Shown piece by piece: positions 12,125-24,331 of a DNA stretch of 64,000 nt (its first letter is position 1; every line of letters begins with the position of its first letter). Below the pieces are notes generated by a model. It ran no database searches and was not told the DNA's origin. It worked only from the letters and a program-made list of their open reading frames with translations. This DNA comes from Collybiopsis luxurians FD-317 M1. Taxonomy: Eukaryota > Basidiomycota > Agaricomycetes > Agaricales > Omphalotaceae. A program made the position numbers and the translations under genes. Where the stretch lies: positions 720,537 to 784,536 of the forward strand of contig KN834757.1 of NCBI GenBank assembly GCA_000827265.1, in the 5' to 3' direction.

Positions 12125-12551
12125 CTTTCGGAGAAGTCTTGCATTGCGGAGATTTAGTCGCACGGCATTTTCATCGAGCGTTCGAATTCTTCTGGTGGTT
12201 CGCTAGTGTTCCCTCTTTCAATATTTCTCTATCTACTCTCAATCGTAGCATTGTAATACGAGTATGGAATTCCGGGGACCTCTCCAGTATAATTTATATC
12301 CTATCTTACTTATCTTATCCTCAGTTACATTAATTATACACTACACCTCCATTTAAGTGGACAGTGGGGAGTAAGATCGGTGCAGAATGGAATCTGCAGA
12401 TGAGCTCGAGGACATAAAAATGTATCATTAAGTATCATGGCAAGTCATTTATAAACCACATAGTTGCTCCTCGGACTCTGGGTCTTGTTTCTCATGCGAC
12501 TCGAAGCGTAAAATGAAAACTTAAAGATACTCATCACCTCACTCATCCAGA
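12125..12551. other. Convergent intergenic region with a copy of the GPHR gene's 3' end
   Basis: Between the gene ending at 12124 and the P450 ending at 12552. Bases from about 12364 to 12495 match the last 12 codons plus the 3' flank of GPHR (41480-41600) at most positions, in the same orientation, including the words GGGGAGTAAGAT, GCTCGAGGAC and TTGCTCCT. The codons are no longer part of a gene here: the copy is only a tail. Confidence 0.75.
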
Positions 12552-14749
12552 CTACTGGACTGCCAAGATTAACTCCTTTGCATCCTGAGACCGAGGCGAG
12601 ATGGAGCATTGATACGGCTTAGGATGGCTTGGAGCACCATTAGGGTATGCTAATAATGAAGCACTGGGACACACCAAAAGAATCCATTTGTAAATTCTCC
12701 AGGGATTTCGATGCTGCTCCCTTTTTCATCTTTCGCCTTACTTATGGTGAGTGTGGCAAGCACCGAAGCAATTGTAAGCCAAACGGTATTGTCAGCCATG
12801 TAGCGACCTGGGCACACCCTTCTCAAGTTAAAGAGGCAGTGAGTAGTCAGCACTTGGATTTGAAGCATAAACAGACGAACCTTCGCCCAAAACCAAAGGC
12901 AGAAATGTCACTTATGTTCCTGAATGGGCCATCCGGAGAGTCGAAATACCGTTCAGGAGAGAATTTGTCAGGTTCTGGGTAGATTTCCGGGTCTCGGTTC
13001 ATGGCCCTAGCAGCGTATCTTGGTCAATACGCTAAGCTGTACAAACAGAAATGGAAGCGAACCAAATGTTGGAAATAACAATACAGCCTAAGAAAAGAAG
13101 TGAAATAGGTATCAGCAAGAAAAGAGATAGATCTAACCTTGCGGTATATGATAACCGCGATAGACATCATCTTCAGTGGTGGCATGCGAGACGCCTAAAA
13201 ATTGCCTTTGATTCAACCCGTCTACACTGCTATACTGGGAGCGGACAACTAACCAAGAGGTAAGGGAGGGTATAATCGCATGACTTCCCGGTATATTGAT
13301 TCGACATATGGTAAAGATTGACGGTCTTCAAAGGTAGGTAGTCGATCTCCACCAATGACAGAATCGATTTCTTCTTGACCTCTGACTTGTACATCGGGGT
13401 GCATGACCATTGCAAGGAGAAATGAACTGATGGAGGATCCGGTCTGATATATTCGACGGCAATATTAGCTGACAAAAGACCTGTACCAAGATCAATACTT
13501 ACCGTATCTGCCCCAGCTGTCACGTACGTAGGTCAGTCTTGCTCTCTCCACATAAATAACAATGACAATCTTACCGAGAGAGCAAACAAAGCCCATCGCC
13601 TTGAGCGATTCAATCTCTTCTGGATTCCCTTCGTTTTTGACAGCTAGTTCAGCTATAAGCGAAGTACCCGTTCCCGATTTCTGAAAATTGAATATAAGTA
13701 ATGAAAAACCTATGACTATGCAAATATATGTATATGTAACACCCTTACCAGATTATTCACCGCAATGTCGAAGGGAGTAGTATACATCTCCTGCATGCTC
13801 CGAAGAGTCTGCTTTGCGATACGTTTAAAGCGGCAACCAGGGAACCAAGACGGCATGTATCGCAACCAAGGAAATCGTTCCAGCGTTGGGAAACTTCCGT
13901 GCAATAGAATGATGTCAAAAAGCTCATGCACTATTTCTGCAGTCGTCCGAGCTATATAGTGATCAGGACCGATGTCAAGTCCATATACCGTCGAGTATAT
14001 GAGTCCTTAAGATAGCCTAGTAGCGTTAGTGTTAGCTTGAATAGTGAGATAGACCTGGGAGAAACATGACATACGCCATGGTATGATGCATAAACTGTTC
14101 GGGCGCAGTGACCATTCCTCTCAGCAACGTTTGAACTTCTTTGTACTGGGCAGGATAAAAGCTATCGCTGGCGGCTTGACGAAAGTTTTGCTGGAATATT
14201 TTCCTGCTTTTGCGCCATTTGTTCGAATAACGCTGGGTGGTAGTGACTCTGTCAGATGTGAAACATGATAATGGATGTAGAAATGACTTGCTTGAAATGG
14301 AAGGACGTAGTCTCTTCCAATTCTGGAAAAGGGAAGAGGCATTCTTGAGTCACCGACTAGCGGGTAGTATTTAGGCAGCAACTTACAGTTCCATTACCAG
14401 TGTTGTTTCTCGATCCGAGTAGGTGCGAGCACGTTTTTCCAGCAAGTCATTGGCGACTTCAAGGTCGTTGATAATCAAGATATTTCTGTTGCGAATGTAA
14501 AGAACTTGGCCTGTGAAGAGGACGAGTTTTATGTCGTGAAAGCTATTCAAATAAGCTGTTGCACTTATTCGTACCATACTCTTTGCCCCAGTCGCAGTAC
14601 TGAACCCAAGCATCGTGGGTCGGCATGCTATCTGGCGTTGGGCCTGGAGGATAGGGTAGTTCAGGAGTCTTGTGGCGAGGTCGAAAGAGATAGGTCAAGA
14701 TGAAAGCAGTCACCGCAATGAAAAGCACGATAGAGTTTGGGGCCTCCAT
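12552..14749 (-). CDS. Cytochrome P450 (O-methylsterigmatocystin-oxidoreductase-like class), intact copy
   Basis: Membrane-bound heme monooxygenase of the endoplasmic reticulum; the substrate cannot be told. The ATG at 14749 gives a hydrophobic anchor (IVLFIAVTAFILTYLF) and the proline hinge LPYPPGPTPDS. Exons with many short introns follow: EVANDLLEKRARTYSDRE; a C-helix exon with KWRKSRKIFQQNFRQAA; LERFPWLRYMPSWFPG; the I-helix AGADT; EEIDSVIGGDRLPTFEDR; the K-helix YREVMRLYPP (ExxR). The heme loop FGFGRRVCPGR is split by an intron near 12815-12880. The C-terminus needs one more short intron (about 12630-12650) to reach HPKPYQCSISPRS and a stop at 12552. All key residues are present. A 5'-truncated relative lies at 41.9-43.07 kb together with the gene whose 3' end is copied next to this P450. 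Confidence 0.85.
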
Positions 14750-16004
14750 GGTGGAAATGCTATAGACTTTACTTTTTCTTTTACTTAAGTAGCTCTCTCT
14801 CGATGACCCCTAGTGAGAGCATTGACCATTGTTATCTACCCGGAGCATGGAGCCAATATCGATGTGTGATTAGTACCAAAGAAACTGAGTTCCACCTTCT
14901 GGAGCGACTCGGAGCTTGAGTAGATAGATAGATATTACTCGGTATGAAGTTGTAGTGTCGTAAAGCGGAAACTATACTGCTGATGCCTAGGCTGTAATAT
15001 AATTGCTTGAAGATTTGGGAAACATTTAAAGGAAGCGTCTTGCAGAGAGTGACGAGAAGACGGCTGTCTACCTGACGTTACAAATGCCCCAAAATTGAAA
15101 GCTGGACCGAAGGCTTGCACTTAGGGAGAGTACATGATAAGCCTTATAGTTCGCCAAGAGGTACAAGGGATCGAGCGCACCTCTTCGTTCTACAGATATG
15201 ACATTAAGGCACTGAGGAGTACCTGACGAAGATTCGATCCCCACGAAGAATGCTTGAAGATTTTATCCGAGTTGGAGCAAGAAGGATTGACCCGAGGCGC
15301 AATTTCAACCTTTCCGAGGTGCTGCATTTTCCGGATGTAAGCAATTTTCTTCGTCTCCAAGTCTGGCAATCCAGTATTGGTACTTACTTGGGCTTTTTAC
15401 TACCCTCAAGGCTAGCAATAGTGCTAGTCGCCGGTCGAGACAATCCACTCAGACTCTGTGTGCACCTACTCGGAAGCTTCCAATAGAACGGGTTATGATT
15501 GGTGGCACCAGTGGGTTCTAACTCGTTCGAACTCCTATCTGCAAATAAAGTTCCTACTTTGATTTGCGGTTTTACAAGCCAAATCATCATTCAAGTCAGC
15601 GTCAATCCGGATCAGATACCTCCTTGAGAGTCTATAGCAAGTTTGCTAGTGATACGGGAGCGTTGCAGCGAGATAAGTCAAAGCTAGCAGAGTTGTTGCT
15701 GTGTAACACGAAGCAGAAGAAGTCGGGGGACCCAATGTTCAACTGGTACACATTGGAAGAGTCATTTCGTTTCTCTGCAGTAGTCTTTCTCTGAAGTTAC
15801 CGGGTGAGTATACTAACTTGAGTATAAGACTACGCAGGTGTAATCCGAGCAATTTGGTGGGTAAAACGTCCTATTGAATCGTTTACAAAAGCTGAGCGCT
15901 GAGGCCTGAGGGAGGTGATGCCACGAGCGTCTATTTCCAAATTGGGGACTCAGTCTGGCGCTTATTAATATTATTCCCCACTGCATTTCTCCAGTCCTTC
16001 GTCA
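14750..16004. other. Intergenic, divergent promoters of the P450 and the aminopeptidase
   Basis: About 1.25 kb with no recognisable gene, RNA or repeat. The open frames here (for example 15250-15486 +) show no family features. The bases near 14760-14790 are the likely P450 leader, and 15900-16004 the leader of the aminopeptidase gene. Confidence 0.5.
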
Positions 16005-18751
16005 ATGGCAGATCCTACTTCTCAGGCAAATTACGGAGAAATCTCTACAGAGCATATCTCATTCAAATGGAAAATTGACTTTTCAAACCAGAAAATCGCT
16101 GGCTCTGCAACCCATGACTTGAAGGTGCATAAAGACCAAGTCAGCGAGGTGATGTTGGTCGATATAGCAATTTCTGGATTATATCCACCTCTCTGAGATG
16201 TAATATCATAGCTTTGACACAGCAGACCTTGATATTCTATCTGTAGAAGTTGCAGGACAAACAGTGTCGGTGGGCCCTGACTGCTTTTTTCCCCAGTTCA
16301 ACCTTCAAACTAAACATGCGAATGGGCAGTATGAACTCAAGCCAAAGCATCCAGTTATGGGCTCTGCGTTGCATATTCCTCTGCCTTCTGGTCTAATGAA
16401 TGGATCTTCTATCCAAGCCACGATCAAGTACCAGACCACAAAAGATTGTACTGCGCTTCAATGGCTCGCGAAAGAGTCAGTGCAGCCTTCTAAGCGGAAT
16501 TTTCATCCTCCCTGATCTCTTGATTGACCAGACAAACACAGGGGAAATCGTTCCCTTACTTATTCAGTCAATGCCAGCCTATTTACGCACGCACTATGGC
16601 TCCGGTTCAAGGTATACACTTCAAATGATACTACGCCGAATACCCAATCTCACAGCTTCATAGATTCTCCTTCTGTTAAGATTGTGCGTGAATGGCTGTT
16701 GACCGAAACTTCCGCTTGCTGATACTCAAAAATTCAGAAATATTCGGCTGAAGTCACATCTGTTCTTCCTGCTCTCATGTCTGCGATCCGCCAATCCCCT
16801 CCCTCAGACGGTCCGGCTCATGACGGAAAGGTCATTGGAAAGGACGAGGTGACCTATGTCTATCATCAAGTACGTTCGCATATTTCTTTCTAGCCTATCA
16901 ACTCTCACGCCGGTCTCTCCGTTAGCCGATTCCAATCCCATCCTATCTAATCGCCATCGCCGCAGGCAACGTCGTTTACCGTCCTTTTCCTCGCTTCAAA
17001 GAAAAAGAATGGACCACTGGAATTTGGGCCGAGCCAGAATTAATCGAATCTGCGTATTGGGAGTTTAGCGAGGACACGGCTCGGTATGTTTACTTTTCAC
17101 TTGGTTTCCTTTTCGTGTAATTTCATAGTATCAGGTTCTTAGCGAGTGCAGAAGACATTGTAGTCCCATATCGATTCGGGGTCTATGATTTGCTGGTCTT
17201 GCCCCCATCCTTCCCGTATGGTGGAATGGTCAGTGACGTTGATTTGTACCATTAGAAAACAAGGAATGATCTTCTCGCAGGAAAATTCTTGTTTAACTTT
17301 TTTGACGCCCAGTATGTCTTGAAGATGACTTGAAATTGGCCTGCACTTTTCTGATGTTCGTACAGCTCTGTTGGCCGGAGACCGAACGTTGGTGGATGTT
17401 ATTGCGCACGAACTTAGTCATTCCTGGTTTGGAAACGGCGTAACGTGAGTGAGTTTTTCGGGATTCATGAGATGGGCTCACATGAACCTACTTGAAGCCA
17501 TGCTTATGCATCCCACTTCTGGTTAAACGAAGGATGGACGACGTACATGGAGAGATTACTGTTGCAAGTCATACACTCTCCCGCCGATCGTGGATTTTCC
17601 TACATTATCGGTTACAAAGGTCTCCAGAACGCCTTGGAGATGTACAATGACCGACCGAAGTATCAAAGGCTGATTCCCTCTTTCGAAGAGGGTGAAGACC
17701 CGGACGATGCGTATAGTGAGTGAGTCAAAGATTTTCATACCTAGTTCGCGAATAAAATCTGATTTCAGGCAGAGTCCCATACGATAAGGGTTCCAATTTG
17801 ATTCTACATCTTGGTGTGTTTTTCCTACTCTTCTATCATCGTTTTTAAGCTGAGCGGAACTTAGAAAGGACCCTGGGCGGTCTGGATGTGTTCCTGCCTT
17901 ATGTTCGAGACTACGTATCTACGTTTATGGGTAAAAGTATCACCACTGAACAGTGGAAAGATCATCTATATGCGTATTATCGGAAACATGGTGGGGACGA
18001 GAAGATCAATGCTCTTGACAGCGTGAAGTGGAATGTAGGCATCTATTTCGTGATATTAACCATTCCTCCTTCTGAGAGATCGAAACACTAGGACTGGTTC
18101 TATGGTGAAGGCCTCGAGCTTCCTGTGAAGATGGAGTACGATTCTTCCTTGGCTGAATCCGCGTACAATCTTGCAGAACGTTGGGATGCTTCTCGATCTG
18201 TCAATGTTTCCGAATTGGAATTCAAGGAGACTGATTTGAACGAATTCAGTTCTACTCAGAAAGGTGGGCTGGCTCCGCAGTTTTCCGCTTCTCTACAAGA
18301 TCATCATATGCTGATGCTGCTTCGACGCATAGTGGTCTTTCTCGAGCGTCTACAGTCGTACAAACCCCTTCCATCAAGCCATGTCGAACACCTCGCTTCA
18401 TTATACAAAGTCGCCACAACCAACAACGCAGAGATTCGATTGCGCTTCTACCAATTCTCTCTCGCCGACCCTTCATCCTCCGCTGCGAAAAAATACGCAG
18501 CGCAAGCGGCAGACTGGGTCATCGGCGGCGGAACCGGTATGGTGGTGGGTAGGATGAAGTTTTGTCGAGATGTGTTCAGGGCGGTGTATAAGGTTGATAA
18601 AGATTTGGCGGTGAATGCTTTTTTGAAGGAGAAGAACTCTTTCCATCCGATTGCGAGGCGGTTGATTGAGAAGGTAAATTTCTGTGATGATCTTCTGAGG
18701 ACGGTTGTTAATGATGTTTTTTTCTTCTAGGATTTGAAGCTGTCGAATTGA
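16005..18751 (+). CDS. Leukotriene A4 hydrolase-type aminopeptidase (M1 family)
   Basis: Bifunctional zinc epoxide hydrolase/aminopeptidase of the LTA4H/yeast LAP2 group, expected in cytosol and nucleus. The start [15 protein letters not shown] leads to the N-terminal beta domain. The first donor is probably GTTGGT at about 16152, which yields [13 protein letters not shown] after the intron. Then come [19 protein letters not shown] and MAPVQ (about 16540-16612). The substrate-binding GGMEN is split by an intron (near 17228-17280). The zinc site [12 protein letters not shown] (about 17407-17440) and the second ligand in [11 protein letters not shown] (about 17524-17556) follow. The C-terminal helical domain runs to KDLKLSN, reached by a last intron at about 18674-18730, stop 18749-18751. 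All catalytic residues are visible and the length (about 620 residues) is normal. The gene has roughly ten introns. Confidence 0.93.
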
Positions 18752-18918
18752 TAAATAAGTTGCTGTTGATACTTATTCATTGCTATGTACGAAATTGAAA
18801 GGAAAATGGAAAAATCTTGAAGGGCCCCGTGCCCAGTTGTCGTTGTGACTGTGGGAAATTGAAAGGCGCCGCGCGACGCGTTCTGCCCAACCCACGTCTC
18901 ACCCACGGCCTGCTTGAG

Positions 18919-21900
18919 AATGTCCGACAAAGAAGACTCTCAGACACGTTATAAAAAGCGAAGATTGAAAAATTCATGCGATGAATGCCGGAGGCGGAAA
19001 AGTGAGCGGATTTCTGTGGTTTGTTTCTCCAGTACACTCCGGAGTTGGGACTGACCAGAGATTACTTAGTAAAATGTAAGGGAAACTGCGGGACACACCA
19101 GTGCTGCAATGACTAATGGAGTCGAAGGCGACAGTTCAATCATGCCAGGAAACGTTTGTTCCAACTGTATTGCGTTCAAAGCCATTTGCACGCATGAGTT
19201 CGTGATGGCAAAAAGGGTAAGCCGCCCTACCGAAAGGTTCAGGACTCGTAGATTTCTATATGCTTTCAGAACGAGAATGTTTCCGGAAGGTTGTTTATAC
19301 TCAGATCTGCACGATTCCTAGCTGATTTTCCTATCTAGCTCATACTCGAACCACGAACCGTCTCGACCTGTTTATGTCGTAGTTGACGCGATTCTGTCAA
19401 CCGAAACACCGTACGAAGTCCCTGAAGACTTGGTCAAATTAAAGCAAATACTCGTTGAACTCGCTCATCACATTCGGTCCTTGGAAACTCAGCTTTACCA
19501 GTTGCGGCATGATCAAGGGTCTTCCATATCATCTGGAGACCAGACGCACGAGGATCAGATACATTCTTTATCGAACGAGTTTAGGATGTTTGAATTCGAC
19601 GATAAGGAGACTAGACATTTCGGGGGAAGTAGCAAGGATTCGCTAGTAAGGACAGCCATGGATATCAAGAAGGAGTATACGGGTGAACAGGAAGTGGGTT
19701 TGCGCAAGCCTGTGCATCAGAGGCCGGAGTTTTGGGTGGTTCATCCGGTGAGCACATGAATATTTTCAGAATCGAAGTTGCATACTGACGGCCAAGCCGG
19801 TTTAACAGTGGCAGAAATACCCTCACCACCCGCCTTTGCCGCTTGCTTTCCCTCCCGATGACCTCATGCTGGACTTGGTAAACCTTTACTTCTTGCATGT
19901 TAATCAAGCCTTTCCCTTCGTACATCGACCTTCATTTTTCAAGGGCGTAACAGAGGGTCTGCATCATCGCGATCGCCACTTTGGCGCTTTAGTCATAGTC
20001 GTATCCGCGTTGGGTGCACGTTATTCAAATGATTCCCGAGTCCTTGAGACCTCTACGACTTCTGAACATTCCATTGGCTGGAAATGGGTCAGATCAATCC
20101 AGCCTTTAAGCCGCTCCTTCCTACACCCTACCACAGTCAATGAGATTCAAATGCTCGCAGTAAGTTTTTGTATACTCTTCGTTTGCAGCATTAACCCTCC
20201 ATTTGCAATCTTAGTTATACACAATGTTCATGGGAGTAAGCTCGACTCCAGAGATTGGCTGGGTCCTTCTTAGTACCGGCGTCAGGCTGATCCAGGACGC
20301 TGGCGCTCACAGAATGACTGGCAATCGTGATGGAAGGGCTTTGGCAGAATATGAATCCTGGAAGAGAGCTGTGTGGATGATGTACACGCTGGACCTTTTC
20401 GCCAGCGCAGTTCTTGGCAGACCTTCATGTATGAAAGAGGACGAGTGAATTTTTTTATCCTTGCCTCACAACGTGGAGCCGTACTCAAACATGCTAGTTT
20501 TGACGTAGATCTTCCATTAGAATGTGATGATGAGTTCTGGGACCCGGCGGATCCTCAGCGTGTTTCTGACCGGCCTCAAGGAGACTCGTCGACAATGACA
20601 TACTGGATTTGCTATATCAAGCTAATGAAAATATTGGGAGCGGTTTTACGGGCTGTTGTGAGTAGCAGTGATGTACCCAAGCTTTTATCGCATTTACATT
20701 TCCCCAGTATCCCGTAAAGCGGTCCGAGGAAACGTCGTCGAAGGAATGGAATGAGAGGGTGGTAGCTGAATTGGACTCGATGTTAAATAAATGGACCGAC
20801 GAAATTCCGGAGCATTGTGTGTATTCAAATTTCTGACACCGAGTCCCCCTGTTGAATCGCGAATTTCAGTGCGATGGGATCCAGCCTTGGTCAACCATGA
20901 GCATTACAGCCAGTCTGTGATGCTCTACGCGACATACTATTGGATTCAAATTGTCATTCATCGACCGTTTATTCCTCGCCCAGCGGAAGATCCACCTCTC
21001 AGCTTCCCGTCATTGGCAATATGCGCTAACGCTGCTCGATCATGTCTGCACGTCGTAGAAGCTCAGCAGCGCCGCAAGCTTAATCTGCTGACCCTACCCA
21101 ACTTGATGGTGTGTGCACTGAGATTTCACTGACCTCTGCGCTAACTGGATTAGCTGCCGCTGTTTAACGCGGTTGTGATTATGATCATAAATATGTGGAG
21201 ACGGAAACGCTCCGTAGTAGATGGCTCTCTGGACCTTGCAAACGACATTGGTGAGATTCAAAGAGGGATAAATGCATTTCGGTTGCACGAGCACAGGTAG
21301 GAAATTTCCTTCCTCGATTACGTAATTGCAGACCTTTCTTTTTTAACAGAATCCAGATTGCTGGGCGATTTGCGTGGGTTTTCAGCGATGATATTTCTCG
21401 TAGAATCTTAGTGCTTACCTACTTTGTAGCGATGTCCTGATGGAGCTGATTTCCGTCAGCGACCTGCAGTATGAACTGAATCAACCACGCTCGTCATTGA
21501 AACGACCCCGTCGGTCACAAAGCAGAAGTGGCTCACAAGGTGGAACGGCTACAGCACCCATACAGCAAACGATGACCAGTAGCTCTACAACCCTCCCTGG
21601 GCAAATCCCTGACGCTTCAATGACAGTGCCTCTCCAGACCGGTGAGCTCGGAAGCTTACCATGGATTGACGCTCAGAGTCAGAGCCAATGGTTTGAAAAC
21701 TGGGATTCGAGCTCCTCGAACGACATGTTTGCCGCAGTCTTGGATGAACCGCATGCTCCTAACCCAACTTCAACATTCGATTTCGTCGGTTTTCCGTTCG
21801 ATGGTCAGTTTAATTCTTGCGAGCGCCCATCATTGGAGGCTGATTGGCCGGGTCTGATGCAGCGACAGAACCAGAACCTCAAGCCATCTTTCAGGGACTT

Positions 21901-22050
21901 GATGCTAGCAGGTACGCAACTCCTGACCAGAGCCATTTCCAAGATTATCTCATCCAATCTATCTACAGTGACCTCGCCGACTGGACTTCGTATATGTCAG
22001 ATGTTGACGAGGTGCTTCGGATGATTTGGAGTACTAATTCTGGCTCTTGA
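18919..22050 (+). CDS. Zn2Cys6 transcription factor with fungal-specific regulatory domain
   Basis: Nuclear DNA-binding regulator. The ATG at 18919 begins MSDKEDSQTRYKKRRLKN and leads into the zinc cluster. The cluster spans three exons: CDECRRRK, then IKC, then DSSIMPGNVCSNCIAF ending at the sixth Cys (about 18970-19195). The exon joins I infer are 19001/19071 and 19075/19128. A short coiled-coil linker follows (LKQILVELAHHIRSLETQLY). The middle-homology region is recognised by LYFLHVNQAFPFVHRPSFF, GWVLLSTGVRLIQDAGAHR, LRWDPALVNHEHYSQS and IVIHRPFIPRP. The C-terminal part is Ser/Gln-rich (QRSQSRSGS-like), and a last intron near 21802-21862 gives an end at 22050. It resembles the xylanase-regulator-like group, but the target genes are unknown. 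The neighbouring peptidase and F-box gene give no clue. Confidence 0.85.
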
Positions 22051-22129
22051 TTTTCTGATCAGACTACTTCTAGCAAACAGTATACATTATTTAGAAACCT
22101 CAAGTAATGATAGCATAGTATTAGTAGCT

Positions 22130-23938
22130 CTAGAACAAACGAGATCCCCTAAATTTTTTTGTAACTCTTTGTGATTCCTTTGGGGTAGCCGTGACTCCAT
22201 CATTGTGAAGACAGAAAGGAATTCCATCCACCAACGGACAAAGAGTGCACCATTCTCGCGTCGTCATATTCTCAACTCGCAAATCCAGGGTGCAACCTCT
22301 GACAGCATTCAGCAGCGGTGCAAGTTTGTTCATATCCATCATTTTTCCGAGCCAGCTGCCCATGCCTCCGACGCGGAGCTTGAGCTCCTTTAAATGAACC
22401 ACCCCAAGTTCATTGGCATCGAAAAATCTTGAGCTTGCCATTTCTACAAATATAGCTTCATTGAATAATCCGTGAATAGTTAGGGAGAGCATTTCGAGGT
22501 TGGGGAGTATTGGCTCGCTTTGCCCAGGAAAGACCTGGAGTCTTCGTAAAAAGGCCGGGGACAACGGGCAAGGAAATGCTGCTGTAAAGCCATCCATAAA
22601 CCACGGCTCTCGAACGGTAAGGTTCTTAAGAGATGGTACGTTGTCCAGGAAAGTGATTAGTTCTATATCAGAGATGCAAATGTCGATCAAGAAGAGCGAG
22701 GTGAGGGTGCATGAACACCTGTCGATGAAGCTGCTCATAGCAATGGAAGACCAGCGAACCACCGGAGGCTCTGGGCCTGACAAACGTCCGTGGCGTGCCG
22801 CCGAATCACACTGAATTGTCAACATAGCCAAAGCGGGGAACGTAACCGTTCTAAAAAGCGTTTCCAAGTTGGCATCTGTGCGCTCTGGAACAGACTTCCC
22901 GGACGGCACCATGAGAAGAGTGAGGTTCTCCAAGTACTTGTGATGCACTGCCTGGGACAGCGGGCTGACAAAATCTTGTGGATCTATGCACCACTGCAAA
23001 TTCTTCAACTTGGTACAAAGCTTCAGAAAAGACAGGGCATTGCTTGATCCGGAGAGATTCAGCTCGTAGAGCTGTCTCCAGTTAAAGGACATCATGAAAT
23101 CACTTGCGTCAAGGGCTTTATCGGTGGTAAGGGATTTAAGCTTGGGCATAGGTACGAAGCCATTGATCCCCAGCGCACCGCCGGACTGAGCCAAGCCAGT
23201 CAAAACGAGTTTCGCTAGCTCCGGGAGTGACTCAAAGACGGTATATCTGAGAATGCACAGGTCCTTCGGATCATCCCCAGAGAGTGTAAGCTCCTTCCAT
23301 CGTTGGGCTTCGCGCGCCAGTGCTTGGAGAGCTTGGTGCTCGATATTCGTCTGCAGCTGCGATTCGTCTCTTTTGTGCTTGAAACAAATATACAAGAATA
23401 ACGGTACATCTTTGGACCGTTCAAGGAAGAGCTGGACAGCGCGAAAGCTTGGCATTCTTTGCTTTGAAAACTCGACCCTGATTTTGGACCAGAATAGAGG
23501 GTTTGAACGAACGACAGACCGCCAGCGTGAGGACACCGCGCTCAATCGCAATGGCCATGCCTCCAGTTTCCCAATATGCAAGGTCGCGTATTCATCGCAA
23601 AGAACTGTAAAAATGAGGTCAAGGATTTCATTAGGGAGTTCCGCGATTGGAGAGGTGAGGGAGCTGCAGTTCTCCAAATACTTCCGCAAACGAGATTTCC
23701 GGTCCTCGATAACCTGGATTCTCGACTTCAAGCGGGAAATCTCTGCATCATACTCCCCCAAATCCTTCTGCCCTTCCCTGAGAACCTCTTGAACGTTCGA
23801 GGCATTCGGCTTCCCCGGAAGTCCGCCGTCTTCGGGGATAATAATCCTGGGCCGAAAGGTTTCGCAATCGTCATGCCTATGATGTTGCTTCTTTCTACGA
23901 CGTAAATCAGTGATAGCACGAAAGAGCCGGTGAGGCAT
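22130..23938 (-). CDS. F-box protein, 602 residues, single exon
   Basis: Substrate receptor of SCF ubiquitin ligases, of the large and fast-evolving Agaricomycete F-box group. No intron is needed. After a basic N-terminus (LRRRKKQHHRH) there is a coiled coil of about 40 residues (around EYDAEISRLKSRIQVIEDRK). The F-box begins with SPIAELPNEILDLIFTVL and continues through LRLSAVSSRWRSVVRSNPLFW, residues about 95-150. The rest is a weakly repetitive LRR-like region with repeated L-x-L-x-x-L elements, to GSRLF at 22130. The substrate cannot be predicted. Confidence 0.85.
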   Translation of the reverse strand: MPHRLFRAITDLRRRKKQHHRHDDCETFRPRIIIPEDGGLPGKPNASNVQEVLREGQKDLGEYDAEISRLKSRIQVIEDRKSRLRKYLENCSSLTSPIAELPNEILDLIFTVLCDEYATLHIGKLEAWPLRLSAVSSRWRSVVRSNPLFWSKIRVEFSKQRMPSFRAVQLFLERSKDVPLFLYICFKHKRDESQLQTNIEHQALQALAREAQRWKELTLSGDDPKDLCILRYTVFESLPELAKLVLTGLAQSGGALGINGFVPMPKLKSLTTDKALDASDFMMSFNWRQLYELNLSGSSNALSFLKLCTKLKNLQWCIDPQDFVSPLSQAVHHKYLENLTLLMVPSGKSVPERTDANLETLFRTVTFPALAMLTIQCDSAARHGRLSGPEPPVVRWSSIAMSSFIDRCSCTLTSLFLIDICISDIELITFLDNVPSLKNLTVREPWFMDGFTAAFPCPLSPAFLRRLQVFPGQSEPILPNLEMLSLTIHGLFNEAIFVEMASSRFFDANELGVVHLKELKLRVGGMGSWLGKMMDMNKLAPLLNAVRGCTLDLRVENMTTREWCTLCPLVDGIPFCLHNDGVTATPKESQRVTKKFRGSRLF

Positions 23939-24331
23939 GAGGAAGCTGGCGAAGCTGATAGATTTTTACTTATAAGGCTCATGGCATATTTGAACAGCTT
24001 TTGATATTGAAAAGAAAAGCAAACACGGGACCGTAGAGTAGATGCGGCGGAAGAACGAAATAATATGGACACTAGCATCAGTAGCACTAGTACTGCAGTG
24101 GGCGTCAATGTCAACCTTAGATCAGCCAAACGGTCTTATCCTCAGCGCGCTGCGGCATATTTCTTTCTGAACTGCGAAGTTTTGCATTTGTAACTATCAA
24201 CGCGCTTACCGGAAACCAGCGCTTGCCCACAGATGCAATAGACATGATGTATGGACCTCTAGACAACGAGAAGTATAGAGGATAGAAGAATGTTCGAGGA
24301 GCGATGTAATCATAAATGCACAACTCTGTAT
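23939..24331. other. Intergenic between F-box gene and ArfGAP gene
   Basis: Holds the promoter side of the F-box gene and the 3' end of the ArfGAP gene, both on the minus strand. An open frame at 23728-24129 overlaps the F-box start and is hydrophobic (VLVLLMLVSILF), but it has no support as a gene. Nothing else is seen. Confidence 0.4.
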
